Assembly (NCBI RefSeq): GCF_963082655.1
Contig: NC_081554.1
Coordinates: 51,028,750 to 51,092,749, forward strand
Length of the DNA stretch: 64,000 nucleotides
Origin: Stomoxys calcitrans
Lineage: Eukaryota > Arthropoda > Insecta > Diptera > Muscidae
Reading direction: 5' to 3'
Both the position numbers and the translations under genes were made by a program. The notes beneath the pieces were generated by a model. The model had not been told where the DNA came from. It searched no databases and saw only the letters and a program-made list of their open reading frames with translations. This document shows, piece after piece, positions 28,965-43,082 of the stretch; the stretch's first letter is position 1, and every line of letters begins with the position of its first letter.

Positions 28965-30488
28965 ATGAAGCAATACTGTAAAGTTTTCAGTGAAAAGCAT
29001 CGCAAAAACCAATATTTTTTGGGCGTAAAAATTCAAGCTCGTTTTCAAGCTCGAAAACGCTGTAACTACTTCATTTTTTCGAATTTCGAAAATTTTCTAG
29101 CATTCCGCAGTTCGAAATTCGAAGATAATTCGAACAATAAACAGATTTACTTGAAATTCAACATTTTATTTTTTTGCATTTTTTTAGCAAAGGATAAACC
29201 CTTATGAAAATTTTCAATTTTTGATGCGAAAAAAATTTTCGAGTTGAGTATACAGTATAGAAGATTACGGCAAAAAATTCGGTTTAGTGCAACTCCCATG
29301 TTTTTCCTTCAAAAAACAAGCTCAAAATCGCATAATTAATATCCGAAAAATGGTTAAAAAAATTAAGGTGAGTTTGAAATTGCTGTAACATCTTTAGTTA
29401 TGCGAATTTCAAAATTCTGAAGACACCGTTGGATTCGTGAAGAAAGTCTCTTTCCGTAATGGTGCTAGATGAAGCAATACTGTAAAGTTTTCAGTGCAAA
29501 GCATCGCAAAAACCAATATTTTTTGGGCGTAAAAATTCAAGGTCGTTTTCAAGCTCGAAAACGCTGTAACTCCTTCATTTTTTCGAATTTCGAAAATTTT
29601 CTAGCATTCCGCAGTTCGAAATTCGAAGACAATTCGAACAATAAACAGATTTAATTGAAATTCAACATTTTATTTTTTTTGCATTTTTTTAGCAAAGGCC
29701 CCAAAAGGCAAACCCCTTATGAAAATTTTCAATTTTTGATGCGAAAAAAATTTTCGAGTTGAGTATACAGTATAGAAGATTACGGCAAAAAATTCGGTTT
29801 AGTGCAACTCCCATGTTTTTCCTTCAAAAAACAAGTTCAAAATCGCATAATTAATATCCGAAAAATGGTTAAAAAAATTAAGGTGAGTTTGAAATTGCTG
29901 TAACATCTTTAGTTTTGCGAATTTCAAAATTCTGAAGACACCGTTGGATTCGTGAAGAAAATCTCTTTCCGTAATGGTGCTAGATGAAGCAATACTGTAA
30001 AGTTTTCAGTGAAAAGCATCGCAAAAACCAATATTTTTTGGGCGTAAAAATTCAAGGTCGTTTTCAAGCTCGAAAACGCTGTAACTCCTTCATTTTTTCG
30101 AATTTCGAAAATTTTCTAGCATTCCGCAGTTCGAAATTCGAAGACAATTCGAACAATAAACAGATTTACTTGAAATTCAACATTTTATTTTTTTTGCATT
30201 TTTTTAGCAAAGGCTAACCCCTTATGAAAATTTTCAATTTTTTATGCGAAAAAAATTTTCGAGGTGAGTATACAGTATTGAAGATTACGGCAAAAAATTC
30301 GGTTTAGTGCAACTCCCATGTTTTTCCTTCAAAAAACAAGCTCAAAATCGCATAATTAATATCCGAAAAATGGTTAAAAAACTTAAGGTGAGTTTGAAAT
30401 TGCTGTAACATCTTTAGTTTTGCGAATTTCAAAATTCTGAAGACACCGTTGGATTCGTGAAGAAAATCTCTTTCCGTAATGGTGCTAG
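27441..30488 (+). repeat. 1,524-bp three-monomer higher-order repeat, two tandem copies
   Basis: Monomers of 504, 515 and 505 bp at 27441, 27945 and 28460 repeat at 28965, 29469 and 29984. Private markers shift by exactly 1,524 bp: AAGCTCGTTTTCAAGC at 27511 and 29035, the GGCCCCAAAAGGC insertion at 28173 and 29697, and TTTTTTATGCG near 28716 and 30240. Near-identity indicates a very recent tandem duplication. Confidence 0.85.
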
Positions 30489-32508
30489 ATGAAGCAATAC
30501 TGTAAAGTTTTCAGTGAAAAGCATCGCAAAAACCAATATTTTTTGGGCGTAAAAATTCAAGGTCGTTTTTAAGCTCGAAAACGCTGTAACTCCTTCATTT
30601 TTTCGAATTTCGAAAATTTTCTAGCATTCCGCAGTTCGAAATTCGAAGACAATTCGAACAATAAACAGATTTAATTGAAATTCAACATTTTATTTTTTTT
30701 GCATTTTTTTAGCAAAGGCTAACCCCTTATGAAAATTTTCAATTTTTGATGCGAAAAAAATTTTCGAGTTGAGTATACAGTATTGAAGATTACGGCAAAA
30801 AATTCGGTTTAGTGCAACTCCCATGTTTTTCCTTCAAAAAACAAGCTCAAAATCGCATAATTAATATCCGAAAAATGGTTAAAAAACTTAAGGTGAGTTT
30901 GAAATTGCTGTAACATCTTTAGTTTTGCGAATTTCAAAATTCTGAAGACACCGTTGGATTCGTGAAGAAAATCTCTTTCCGTAATGGTGCTAGATGAAGC
31001 AATACTGTAAAGTTTTCAGTGAAAAGCATCGCAAAAACCAATATTTTTTGGGCGTAAAAATTCAAGGTCGTTTTCAAGCTCGAAAACGCTGTAACTCCTT
31101 CATTTTTTCGAATTTCGAAAATTTTCTAGCATTCCGCAGTTCGAAATTCGAAGACAATTCGAACAATAAACAGATTTACTTGAAATTCAACATTTTATTT
31201 TTTTTGCATTTTTTTAGCAAAGGCTAACCCCTTATGAAAATTTTCAATTTTTGATGCGAAAAAAATTTTCGAGTTGAGTATACAGTATTGAAGATTACGG
31301 CAAAAAATTCGGTTTAGTGCAACTCCCATGTTTTTCCTTCAAAAAACAAGCTCAAAATCGCATAATTAATATCCGAAAAATGGTTAAAAAACTTAAGGTG
31401 AGTTTGAAATTGCTGTAACATCTTTAGTTTTGCGAATTTCAAAATTCTGAAGACACCGTTGGATTCGTGAAGAAAATCTCTTTCCGTAATGGTGCTAGAT
31501 GAAGCAATACTGTAAAGTTTTCAGTGAAAAGCATCGCAAAAACCAATATTTTTTGGGCGTAAAAATTCAAGGTCGTTTTTAAGCTCGAAAACGCTGTAAC
31601 TCCTTCATTTTTTCGAATTTCGAAAATTTTCTAGCATTCCGCAGTTCGAAATTCGAAGACAATTCGAACAATAAACAGATTTAATTGAAATTCAACATTT
31701 TATTTTTTTTGCATTTTTTTAGCAAAGGCTAACCCCTTATGAAAATTTTCAATTTTTGATGCGAAAAAAATTTTCGAGTTGAGTATACAGTATTGAAGAT
31801 TACGGCAAAAAATTCGGTTTAGTGCAACTCCCATGTTTTTCCTTCAAAAAACAAGCTCAAAATCGCATAATTAATATCCGAAAAATGGTTAAAAAACTTA
31901 AGGTGAGTTTGAAATTGCTGTAACATCTTTAGTTTTGCGAATTTCAAAATTCTGAAGACACCGTTGGATTCGTGAAGAAAATCTCTTTCCGTAATGGTGC
32001 TAGATGAAGCAATACTGTAAAGTTTTCAGTGAAAAGCATCGCAAAAACCAATATTTTTTGGGCGTAAAAATTCAAGGTCGTTTTCAAGCTCGAAAACGCT
32101 GTAACTCCTTCATTTTTTCGAATTTCGAAAATTTTCTAGCATTCCGCAGTTCGAAATTCGAAGACAATTCGAACAATAAACAGATTTAATTGAAATTCAA
32201 CATTTTATTTTTTTTGCATTTTTTTAGCAAAGGCTAACCCCTTATGAAAATTTTCAATTTTTGATGCGAAAAAAATTTTCGAGTTGAGTATACAGTATAG
32301 AAGATTACGGCAAAAAATTCGGTTTAGTGCAACTCCCATGTTTTTCCTTCAAAAAACAAGCTCAAAATCGCATAATTAATATCCGAAAAATGGTTAAAAA
32401 ACTTAAGGTGAGTTTGAAATTGCTGTAACATCTTTAGTTTTGCGAATTTCAAAATTCTGAAGACACCGTTGGATTCGTGAAGAAAATCTCTTTCCGTAAT
32501 GGTGCTAG
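30489..32508 (+). repeat. 1,010-bp dimeric higher-order repeat
   Basis: Anchors at 30489, 30994, 31499 and 32004 alternate between two monomer types. The 30489 and 31499 copies share GTCGTTTTTAAGCTC and GATTTAATTG, while 30994 has GTCGTTTTCAAGCTC and GATTTACTTG. The alternation gives a 1,010-bp dimer. The fourth monomer (32004) departs from the pattern (GATTTAATTG but GTCGTTTTCAAGC). Confidence 0.75.
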
Positions 32509-33013
32509 ATGAAGCAATACTGTAAAGTTTTCAGGGAAAAGCATCGCAAAAACCAATATTTTTTGGGCGTAAAAATTCAAGGTCGTTTTCAAGCTCGAAA
32601 ACGCTGTAACTCCTTCATTTTTTCGAATTTCGAAAATTTTCTAGCATTCCGCAGTTCGAAATTCGAAGACAATTCGAACAATAAACAGATTTACTTGAAA
32701 TTCAACATTTTATTTTTTTTGCATTTTTTTAGCAAAGGCTAACCCCTTAGGAAAATTTTCAATTTTTGATGCGAAAAAAATTTTCGAGTTGAGTATACAG
32801 TATTGAAGATTACGGCAAAAAATTCGGTTTAGTGCAACTCCCATGTTTTTCCTTCAAAAAACAAGCTCAAAATCGCATAATTAATATCCGAAAAATGGTT
32901 AAAAAAATTAAGGTGAGTTTGAAATTGCTGTAACATCTTTAGTTATGCGAATTTCAAAATTCTGAAGACACCGTTTGATTCGTGAGGAAAACCTCTTTCC
33001 GTAGAGATGCTAG

Positions 33014-36000
33014 ATTAAGCAATACTGTAAAGTTTTCAGTGAAAAGCATCGCAAAAACCAATATTTTTTGGGCGTAAAAATTCAAGGTCGTTTTCAAGCT
33101 CGAAAACGCTGCAACTCCTTCATTTTTTCGAATTTCGAAAATTTTCTAGCATTCCGCAGTTCGAAATTCGAAGACAATTCGAACAATAAACAGATTTACT
33201 TGAATTCAACATTTTATTTTTTTTGCATTTTTTTAGCAAAGGCTAACCCCTTATGAAAATTTTCAATTTTTGATGCGAAAAAAATTTTCGAGTTGAGTAT
33301 ACAGTATTGAAGATTACGGCAAAAAATTCGGTTTAGTGCAACTCCCATGTTTTTCCTTCAAAAAACAAGCTCAAAATCGCATAATTAATATCCGAAAAAT
33401 GGTTAAAAAAATTAAGGTGAGTTTGAAATTGCTGTAACATCTTTAGTTTTGCGAATTTCAAAATTCTGAAGACACCGTTGGATTCGTGAAGAAAATCTCT
33501 TTCCGTAATGGTGCTAGATGAAGCAATACTGTAAAGTTTTCAGTGAAAAGCATCGCAAAAACCAATATTTTTTGGGCGTAAAAATTCAAGGTCGTTTTTA
33601 AGCTCGAAAACGCTGTAACTCCTTCATTTTTTCGAATTTCGAAAATTTTCTAGCATTCCGCAGTTCGAAATTCGAAGACAATTCGAACAATAAACAGATT
33701 TAATTGAAATTCAACATTTTATTTTTTTTGCATTTTTTTAGCAAAGGCTAACCCCTTATGAAAATTTTCAATTTTTGATGCGAAAAAAATTTTCGAGTTG
33801 AGTATACAGTATTGAAGATTACGGCAAAAAATTCGGTTTAGTGCAACTCCCATGTTTTTCCTTCAAAAAACAAGCTCAAAATCGCATAATTAATATCCGA
33901 AAAATGGTTAAAAAAATTAAGGTGAGTTTGAAATTGCTGTAACATCTTTAGTTATGCGAATTTCAAAATTCTGAAGACACCGTTTGATTCGTGAGGAAAA
34001 CCTCTTTCCGTAGAGATGCTAGATTAAGCAATACTGTAAAGTTTTCAGTGAAAAGCATCGCAAAAACCAATATTTTTTGGGCGTAAAAATTCAAGGTCGT
34101 TTTCAAGCTCGAAAACGCTGTAACTCCTTCATTTTTTCGAATTTCGAAAATTTTCTAGCATTCCGCAGTTCGAAATTCGAAGACAATTCGAACAATAAAC
34201 AGATTTAATTGAAATTCAACATTTTATTTTTTTTGCATTTTTTTAGCAAAGGCTAACCCCTTATGAAAATTTTCAATTTTTGATGCGAAAAAAATTTTCG
34301 AGTTGAGTATACAGTATTGAAGATTACGGCAAAAAATTCGGTTTAGTGCAACTCCCATGTTTTTCCTTCAAAAAACAAGCTCAAAATCGCATAATTAATA
34401 TCCGAAAAATGGTTAAAAAACTTAAGGTGAGTTTGAAATTGCTGTAACATCTTTAGTTTTGCGAATTTCAAAATTCTGAAGACACCGTTGGATTCGTGAA
34501 GAAAATCTCTTTCCGTAATGGTGCTAGATGAAGCAATACTGTAAAGTTTTCAGTGAAAAGCATCGCAAAAACCAATATTTTTTGGGCGTAAAAATTCAAG
34601 GTCGTTTTCAAGCTCGAAAACGCTGTAACTCCTTCATTTTTTCGAATTTCGAAAATTTTCTAGCATTCCGCAGTTCGAAATTCGAAGACAATTCGAACAA
34701 TAAACAGATTTAATTGAAATTCAACATTTTATTTTTTTTGCATTTTTTTAGCAAAGGCTAACCCCTTATGAAAATTTTCAATTTTTGATGCGAAAAAAAT
34801 TTTCGAGTTGAGTATACAGTATAGAAGATTACGGCAAAAAATTCGGTTTAGTGCAACTCCCATGTTTTTCCTTCAAAAAACAAGCTCAAAATCGCATAAT
34901 TAATATCCGAAAAATGGTTAAAAAACTTAAGGTGAGTTTGAAATTGCTGTAACATCTTTAGTTTTGCGAATTTCAAAATTCTGAAGACACCGTTGGATTC
35001 GTGAAGAAAATCTCTTTCCGTAATGGTGCTAGATGAAGCAATACTGTAAAGTTTTCAGGGAAAAGCATCGCAAAAACCAATATTTTTTGGGCGTAAAAAT
35101 TCAAGGTCGTTTTCAAGCTCGAAAACGCTGTAACTCCTTCATTTTTTCGAATTTCGAAAATTTTCTAGCATTCCGCAGTTCGAAATTCGAAGACAATTCG
35201 AACAATAAACAGATTTACTTGAAATTCAACATTTTATTTTTTTTGCATTTTTTTAGCAAAGGCTAACCCCTTATGAAAATTTTCAATTTTTGATGCGAAA
35301 AAAATTTTCGAGTTGAGTATACAGTATTGAAGATTACGGCAAAAAATTCGGTTTAGTGCAACTCCCATGTTTTTCCTTCAAAAAACAAGCTCAAAATCGC
35401 ATAATTAATATCCGAAAAATGGTTAAAAAAATTAAGGTGAGTTTGAAATTGCTGTAACATCTTTAGTTATGCGAATTTCAAAATTCTGAAGACACCGTTT
35501 GAATCGTGAGGAAAACCTCTTTCCGTAGAGATGCTAGATTAAGCAATACTGTAAAGTTTTCAGTGAAAAGCATCGCAAAAACCAATATTTTTTGGGCGTA
35601 AAAATTCAAGGTCGTTTTCAAGCTCGAAAACGCTGTAACTCCTTCATTTTTTCGAATTTCGAAAATTTTCTAGCATTCCGCAGTTCGAAATTCGAAGACA
35701 ATTCGAACAATAAACAGATTTACTTGAAATTCAACATTTTATTTTTTTTGCATTTTTTTAGCAAAGGCTAACCCCTTATGAAAATTTTCAATTTTTGATG
35801 CGAAAAAAATTTTCGAGTTGAGTATACAGTATTGAAGATTACGGCAAAAAATTCGGTTTAGTGCAACTCCCATGTTTTTCCTTCAAAAAACAAGCTCAAA
35901 ATCGCATAATTAATATCCGAAAAATGGTTAAAAAAATTAAGGTGAGTTTGAAATTGCTGTAACATCTTTAGTTTTACGAATTTCAAAATTCTGAAGACAC

Positions 36001-39000
36001 CGTTGGATTCGTGAAGAAAATCTCGTTCCGTAATGGTGCTAGATGAAGCAATACTGTAAAGTTTTCAGTGAAAAGCATCGCAAAAACCAATATTTTTTGG
36101 GCGTAAAAATTCAAGGTCGTTTTCAAGCTCGAAAACGCTGTAACTCCTTCATTTTTTCGAATTTCGAAAATTTTCTAGCATTCCGCAGTTCGAAATTCGA
36201 AGACAATTCGAACAATAAACAGATTTACTTGAAATTCAACATTTTATTTTTTTTGCATTTTTTTAGCAAAGGCTAACCCCTTATGAAAATTTTCAATTTT
36301 TGATGCGAAAAAAATTTTCGAGTTGAGTATACAGTATTGAAGATTACGGCAAAAAATTCGGTTTAGTGCAACTCCCATGTTTTTCCTTCAAAAAACAAGC
36401 TCAAAATCGCATAATTAATATCCGAAAAATGGTTAAAAAAATTAAGGTGAGTTTGAAATTGCTGTAACATCTTTAGTTATGCGAATTTCAAAATTCTGAA
36501 GACACCGTTTGATTCGTGAGGAAAACCTCTTTCCGTAGAGATGCTAGATTAAGCAATACTGTAAAGTTTTCAGTGAAAAGCATCGCAAAAACCAATATTT
36601 TTTGGGCGTAAAAATTCAAGGTCGTTTTCAAGCTCGAAAACGCTGTAACTCCTTCATTTTTTCGAATTTCGAAAATTTTCTAGCATTCCGCAGTTCGAAA
36701 TTCGAAGACAATTCGAACAATAAACAGATTTACTTGAAATTCAACATTTTATTTTTTTTGCATTTTTTTAGCAAAGGCTAACCCCTTATGAAAATTTTCA
36801 ATTTTTGATGCGAAAAAAATTTTCGAGTTGAGTATACAGTATTGAAGATTACGGCAAAAAATTCGGTTTAGTGCAACTCCCATGTTTTTCCTTCAAAAAA
36901 CAAGTTCAAAATCGCATAATTAATATCCGAAAAATGGTTAAAAAACTTAAGGTGAGTTTGAAATTGCTGTAACATCTTTAGTTTTGCGAATTTCAAAATT
37001 CTGAAGACACCGTTGGATTCGTGAAGAAAATCTCTTTCCGTAATGGTGCTAGATGAAGCAATACTGTAAAGTTTTCAGTGAAAAGCATCGCAAAAACCAA
37101 TATTTTTTGGGCGTAAAAATTCAAGGTCGTTTTCAAGCTCGAAAACGCTGTAACTCCTTCATTTTTTCGAATTTCGAAAATTTTCTAGCATTCCGCAGTT
37201 CGAAATTCGAAGACAATTCGAACAATAAACAGATTTACTTGAAATTCAACATTTTATTTTTTTTGCATTTTTTTAGCAAAGGCTAACCCCTTATGAAAAT
37301 TTTCAATTTTTTATGCGAAAAAAAATTTCGAGTTGAGTATACAGTATAGAAGATTACGGCAAAAAATTCGGTTTAGTGCAACTCCCATGTTTTTCCTTCA
37401 AAAAACAAGTTCAAAATCGCATAATTAATATCCGAAAAATGGTTAAAAAACTTAAGGTGAGTTTGAAATTGCTGTAACATCTTTAGTTTTGCGAATTTCA
37501 AAATTCTGAAGACACCGTTGGATTCGTGAAGAAAATCTCGTTCCGTAATGGTGCTAGATGAAGCAATACTGTAAAGTTTTCAGTGAAAAGCATCGCAAAA
37601 ACCAATATTTTTTGGGAGTAAAAATTCAAGGTCGTTTTCAAGCTCGAAAACGCTGTAACTCCTTCATTTTTTCGAATTTCGAAAATTTTCTAGCATTCCG
37701 CAGTTCGAAATTCGAAGACAATTCGAACAATAAACAGATTTAATTGAAATTCAACATTTTATTTTTTTTGCATTTTTTTAGCAAAGGCTTATGAAAATTT
37801 TCAATTTTTGATGCGAAAAAAATTTTCGAGTTGAGTATACAGTATAGAAGATTACGGCGAAAAATTCGGTTTAGTGCAACTCCCATGTTTTTCCTTCAAA
37901 AAACAAGTTCAAAATCGCATAATTAATATCCGAAAAATGGTTAAAAAACTTAAGGTGAGTTTGAAATTGCTGTAACATCTTTAGTTTTGCGAATTTCAAA
38001 ATTCTGAAGACACCGTTGGATTCGTGAAGAAAATCTCTTTCCGTAATGGTGCTAGATGAAGCAATACTGTAAAGTTTTCAGTGAAAAGCATCGCAAAAAC
38101 CAATATTTTTTGGGCGTAAAAATTCAAGGTCGTTTTCAAGCTCGAAAACGCTGTAACTCCTTCATTTTTTCGAATTTCGAAAATTTTCTAGCATTCCGCA
38201 GTTCGAAATTCGAAGACAATTCGAACAATAAACAGATTTAATTGAAATTCAACATTTTATTTTTTTTGCATTTTTTTAGCAAAGGCTAACCCCTTATGAA
38301 AATTTTCAATTTTTGATGCGAAAAAAATTTTCGACTTGAGTATACAGTATAGAAGATTACGGCAAAAAATTCGGTTTAGTGCAACTCCCATGTTTTTCCT
38401 TCAAAAAACAAGCTCAAAATCGCATAATTAATATCCGAAAAATGGTTAAAAAACTTAAGGTGAGTTTGAAATTGCTGTAACATCTTTAGTTTTGCGAATT
38501 TCAAAATTCTGAAGACACCGTTGGATTCGTGAAGAAAATCTCTTTCCGTAATGGTGCTAGATGAAGCAATACTGTAAAGTTTTCAGTGAAAAGCATCGCA
38601 AAAACCAATATTTTTTGGGCGTAAAAATTCAAGGTCGTTTTCAAGCTCGAAAACGCTGTAACTCCTTCATTTTTTCGAATTTCGAAAATTTTCTAGCATT
38701 CCGCAGTTCGAAATTCGAAGACAATTCGAACAATAAACAGATTTACTTGAAATTCAACATTTTATTTTTTTTGCATTTTTTTAGCAAAGGCTAACCCCTT
38801 ATGAAAATTTTCAATTTTTGATGCGAAAAAAATTTTTGAGTTGAGTATACAGTATTGAAGATTACGGCAAAAAATTCGGTTTAGTGCAACTCCCATGTTT
38901 TTCCTTCAAAAAACAAGCTCAAAATCGCATAATTAATATCCGAAAAATGGTTAAAAAAATTAAGGTGAGTTTGAAATTGCTGTAACATCTTTAGTTATGC

Positions 39001-42000
39001 GAATTTCAAAATTCTGAAGACACCGTTTGATTCGTGAGGAAAACCTCTTTCCGTAGAGATGCTAGATTAAGCAATACTGTAAAGTTTTCAGTGAAAAGCA
39101 TCGCAAAAACCAATATTTTTTGGGCGTAAAAATTCAAGGTCGTTTTCAAGCTCGAAAACGCTGTAACTCCTTCATTTTTTCGAATTTCGAAAATTTTCTA
39201 GCATTCCGCAGTTCGAAATTCGAAGACAATTCGAACAATAAACAGATTTACTTGAAATTCAACATTTTATTTTTTTTGCATTTTTTTAGCAAAAGCTAAC
39301 CCCTTATGAAAATTTTCAATTTTTGATGCGAAAAAAATTTTCGAGTTGAGTATACAGTATTGAAGATTACGGCAAAAAATTCGGTTTAGTGCAACTCCCA
39401 TGTTTTTCCTTCAAAAAACAAGCTCAAAATCGCATAATTAATATCCGAAAAATGGTTAAAAAAATTAAGGTGAGTTTGAAATTGCTGTAACATCTTTAGT
39501 TTTGCGAATTTCAAAATTCTGAAGACACCGTTGGATTCGTGAAGAAAATCTCGTTCCGTAATGGTGCTAGATGAAGCAATACTGTAAAGTTTTCAGTGAA
39601 AAGCATCGCAAAAACCAATATTTTTTGGGCGTAAAAATTCAAGGTCGTTTTCAAGCTCGAAAACGCTGTAACTCCTTCATTTTTTCGAATTTCGAAAATT
39701 TTCTAGCATTCCGCAGTTCGAAATTCGAAGACAATTCGAACAATAAACAGATTTACTTGAAATTCAACATTTTATTTTTTTTGCATTTTTTTAGCAAAAG
39801 CTAACCCCTTATGAAAATTTTCAATTTTTGATGCGAAAAAAATTTTCGAGTTGAGTATACAGTATTGAAGATTACGGCAAAAAATTCGGTTTAGTGCAAC
39901 TCCCATGTTTTTCCTTCAAAAAACAAGCTCAAAATCGCATAATTAATATCCGAAAAATGGTTAAAAAAATTAAGGTGAGTTTGAAATTGCTGTAACATCT
40001 TTAGTTATGCGAATTTCAAAATTCTGAAGACACCGTTTGATTCGTGAGGAAAACCTCTTTCCGTAGAGATGCTAGATTAAGCAATACTGTAAAGTTTTCA
40101 GTGAAAAGCATCGCAAAAACCAATATTTTTTGGGCGTAAAAATTCAAGGTCGTTTTCAAGCTCGAAAACGCTGTAACTCCTTCATTTTTTCGAATTTCGA
40201 AAATTTTCTAGCATTCCGCAGTTCGAAATTCGAAGACAATTCGAACAATAAACAGATTTACTTGAAATTCAACATTTTATTTTTTTTTGCATTTTTTTAG
40301 CAAAGGCTAACCCCTTATGAAAATTTTCAATTTTTGATGCGAAAAAAATTTTCGAGTTGAGTATACAGTATTGAAGATTACGGCAAAAAATTCGGTTTAG
40401 TGCAACTCCCATGTTTTTCCTTCAAAAAACAAGCTCAAAATCGCATAATTAATATCCGAAAAATGGTTAAAAAAATTAAGGTGAGTTTGAAATTGCTGTA
40501 ACATCTTTAGTTTTGCGAATTTCAAAATTCTGAAGACACCGTTGGATTCGTGAAGAAAATCTCGTTCCGTAATGGTGCTAGATGAAGCAATACTGTAAAG
40601 TTTTCAGTGAAAAGCATCGCAAAAACCAATATTTTTTGGGCGTAAAAATTCAAGGTCGTTTTCAAGCTCGAAAACGCTGTAACTCCTTCATTTTTTCGAA
40701 TTTCGAAAATTTTCTAGCATTCCGCAGTTCGAAATTCGAAGACAATTCGAACAATAAACAGATTTAATTGAAATTCAACATTTTATTTTTTTTGCATTTT
40801 TTTAGCAAAGGCTTATGAAAATTTTCAATTTTTGATGCGAAAAAAATTTTCGACTTGAGTATACAGTATAGAAGATTACGGCAAAAAATTCGGTTTAGTG
40901 CAACTCCCATGTTTTTCCTTCAAAAAACAAGCTCAAAATCGCATAATTAATATCCGAAAAATGGTTAAAAAACTTAAGGTGAGTTTGAAATTGCTGTAAC
41001 ATCTTTAGTTTTGCGAATTTCAAAATTCTGAAGACACCGTTGGATTCGTGAAGAAAATCTCTTTCCGTAATGGTGCTAGATGAAGCAATACTGTAAAGTT
41101 TTCAGTGAAAAGCATCGCAAAAACCAATATTTTTTGGGCGTAAAAATTCAAGGTCGTTTTCAAGCTCGAAAACGCTGTAACTCCTTCATTTTTTCGAATT
41201 TCGAAAATTTTCTAGCATTCCGCAGTTCGAAATTCGAAGACAATTCGAACAATAAACAGATTTACTTGAAATTCAACATTTTATTTTTTTTGCATTTTTT
41301 TAGCAAAAGCTAACCCCTTATGAAAATTTTCAATTTTTGATGCGAAAAAAATTTTCGAGTTGAGTATACAGTATTGAAGATTACGGCAAAAAATTCGGTT
41401 TAGTGCAACTCCCATGTTTTTCCTTCAAAAAACAAGCTCAAAATCGCATAATTAATATCCGAAAAATGGTTAAAAAAATTAAGGTGAGTTTGAAATTGCT
41501 GTAACATCTTTAGTTATGCGAATTTCAAAATTCTGAAGACACCGTTTGATTCGTGAGGAAAACCTCTTTCCGTAGAGATGCTAGATTAAGCAATACTGTA
41601 AAGTTTTCAGTGAAAAGCATCGCAAAAACCAATATTTTTTGGGCGTAAAAATTCAAGGTCGTTTTCAAGCTCGAAAACGCTGTAACTCCTTCATTTTTTC
41701 GAATTTCGAAAATTTTCTAGCATTCCGCAGTTCGAAATTCGAAGACAATTCGAACAATAAACAGATTTAATTGAAATTCAACATTTTATTTTTTTTGCAT
41801 TTTTTTAGCAAAGGCTAACCCCTTATGAAAATTTTCAATTTTTGATGCGAAAAAAATTTTCGAGTTGAGTATACAGTATTGAAGATTACGGCAAAAAATT
41901 CGGTTTAGTGCAACTCCCATGTTTTTCCTTCAAAAAACAAGCTCAAAATCGCATAATTAATATCCGAAAAATGGTTAAAAAAATTAAGGTGAGTTTGAAA

Positions 42001-42598
42001 TTGCTGTAACATCTTTAGTTTTGCGAATTTCAAAATTCTGAAGACACCGTTGGATTCGTGAAGAAAATCTCTTTCCGTAATGGTGCTAGATGAAGCAATA
42101 CTGTAAAGTTTTCAGTGAAAAGCATCGCAAAAACCAATATTTTTTGGGCGTAAAAATTCAAGGTCGTTTTCAAGCTCGAAAACGCTGTAACTCCTTCATT
42201 TTTTCGAATTTCGAAAATTTTCTAGCATTCCGCAGTTCGAAATTCGAAGACAATTCGAACAATAAACAGATTTACTTGAAATTCAACATTTTATTTTTTT
42301 TGCATTTTTTTAGCAAAGGCTAACTAACCCCTTATGAAAATTTTCAATTTTTGATGCGAAAAAAATTTTCGAGTTGAGTATACAGTATTGAAGATTACGG
42401 CAAAAAATTCGGTTTAGTGCAACTCCCATGTTTTTCCTTCAAAAAACAAGCTCAAAATCGCATAATTAATATCCGAAAAATGGTTAAAAAAATTAAGGTG
42501 AGTTTGAAATTGCTGTAACATCTTTAGTTATGCGAATTTCAAAATTCTGAAGACACCGTTTGATTCGTGAGGAAAACCTCTTTCCGTAGAGATGCTAG
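33014..42598 (+). repeat. Domain of GAGATGC-type dimers (1,010-bp and multiples)
   Basis: A monomer type reading GATTCGTGAGGAAAACC and TAGAGATGCTAGATTAAG recurs at 33014, 34023, 35538, 36548, 39066, 40076, 41585 and 42599. Spacings are 1,009, 1,515, 1,010, 2,518, 1,010, 1,509 and 1,014 bp, so multiples of the monomer dominated by a dimer. Within this domain a segment with TTTTCAGGG at 32534 and 35058 is displaced by 2,524 bp. Another, with the deletion AAAGGCTTATG, occurs near 37786 and 40809. Confidence 0.7.
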
Positions 42599-43082
42599 AT
42601 TAAGCAATACTGTAAAGTTTTCAGTGAAAAGCATCGCAAAAACCAATATTTTTTGGGCGTAAAAATTCAAGGTCGTTTTCAAGCTCGAAAACGCTGTAAC
42701 TCCTTCATTTTTTCGAATTTCGAAAATTTTCTAGCATTCCGCAGTTCGAAATTCGAAGACAATTCGAACAATAAACAGATTTACTTGAAATTCAACATTT
42801 TATTTTTTTTGCATTTTTTTAGCAAAGGCTAACACCTTATGAAAATTTTCAATTTTTGATGCGAAAAAAAATTGAAGATTACGGCAAAAAATTCGGTTTA
42901 GTGCAACTTCCATGTTTTTCCTTCAAAAAACAAGCTCAAAATCGCATAATTAATATACGAAAAATGGTTAAAAAAATTAAGGTGAGTTTGAAATTGCTGT
43001 AACATCTTCAGTTTTGCGAATTTCAAAATTCTGAAGACACCGTTTGATTCGTGAAGAAAATCTCTTTCCGTAGAAGTGCTAG

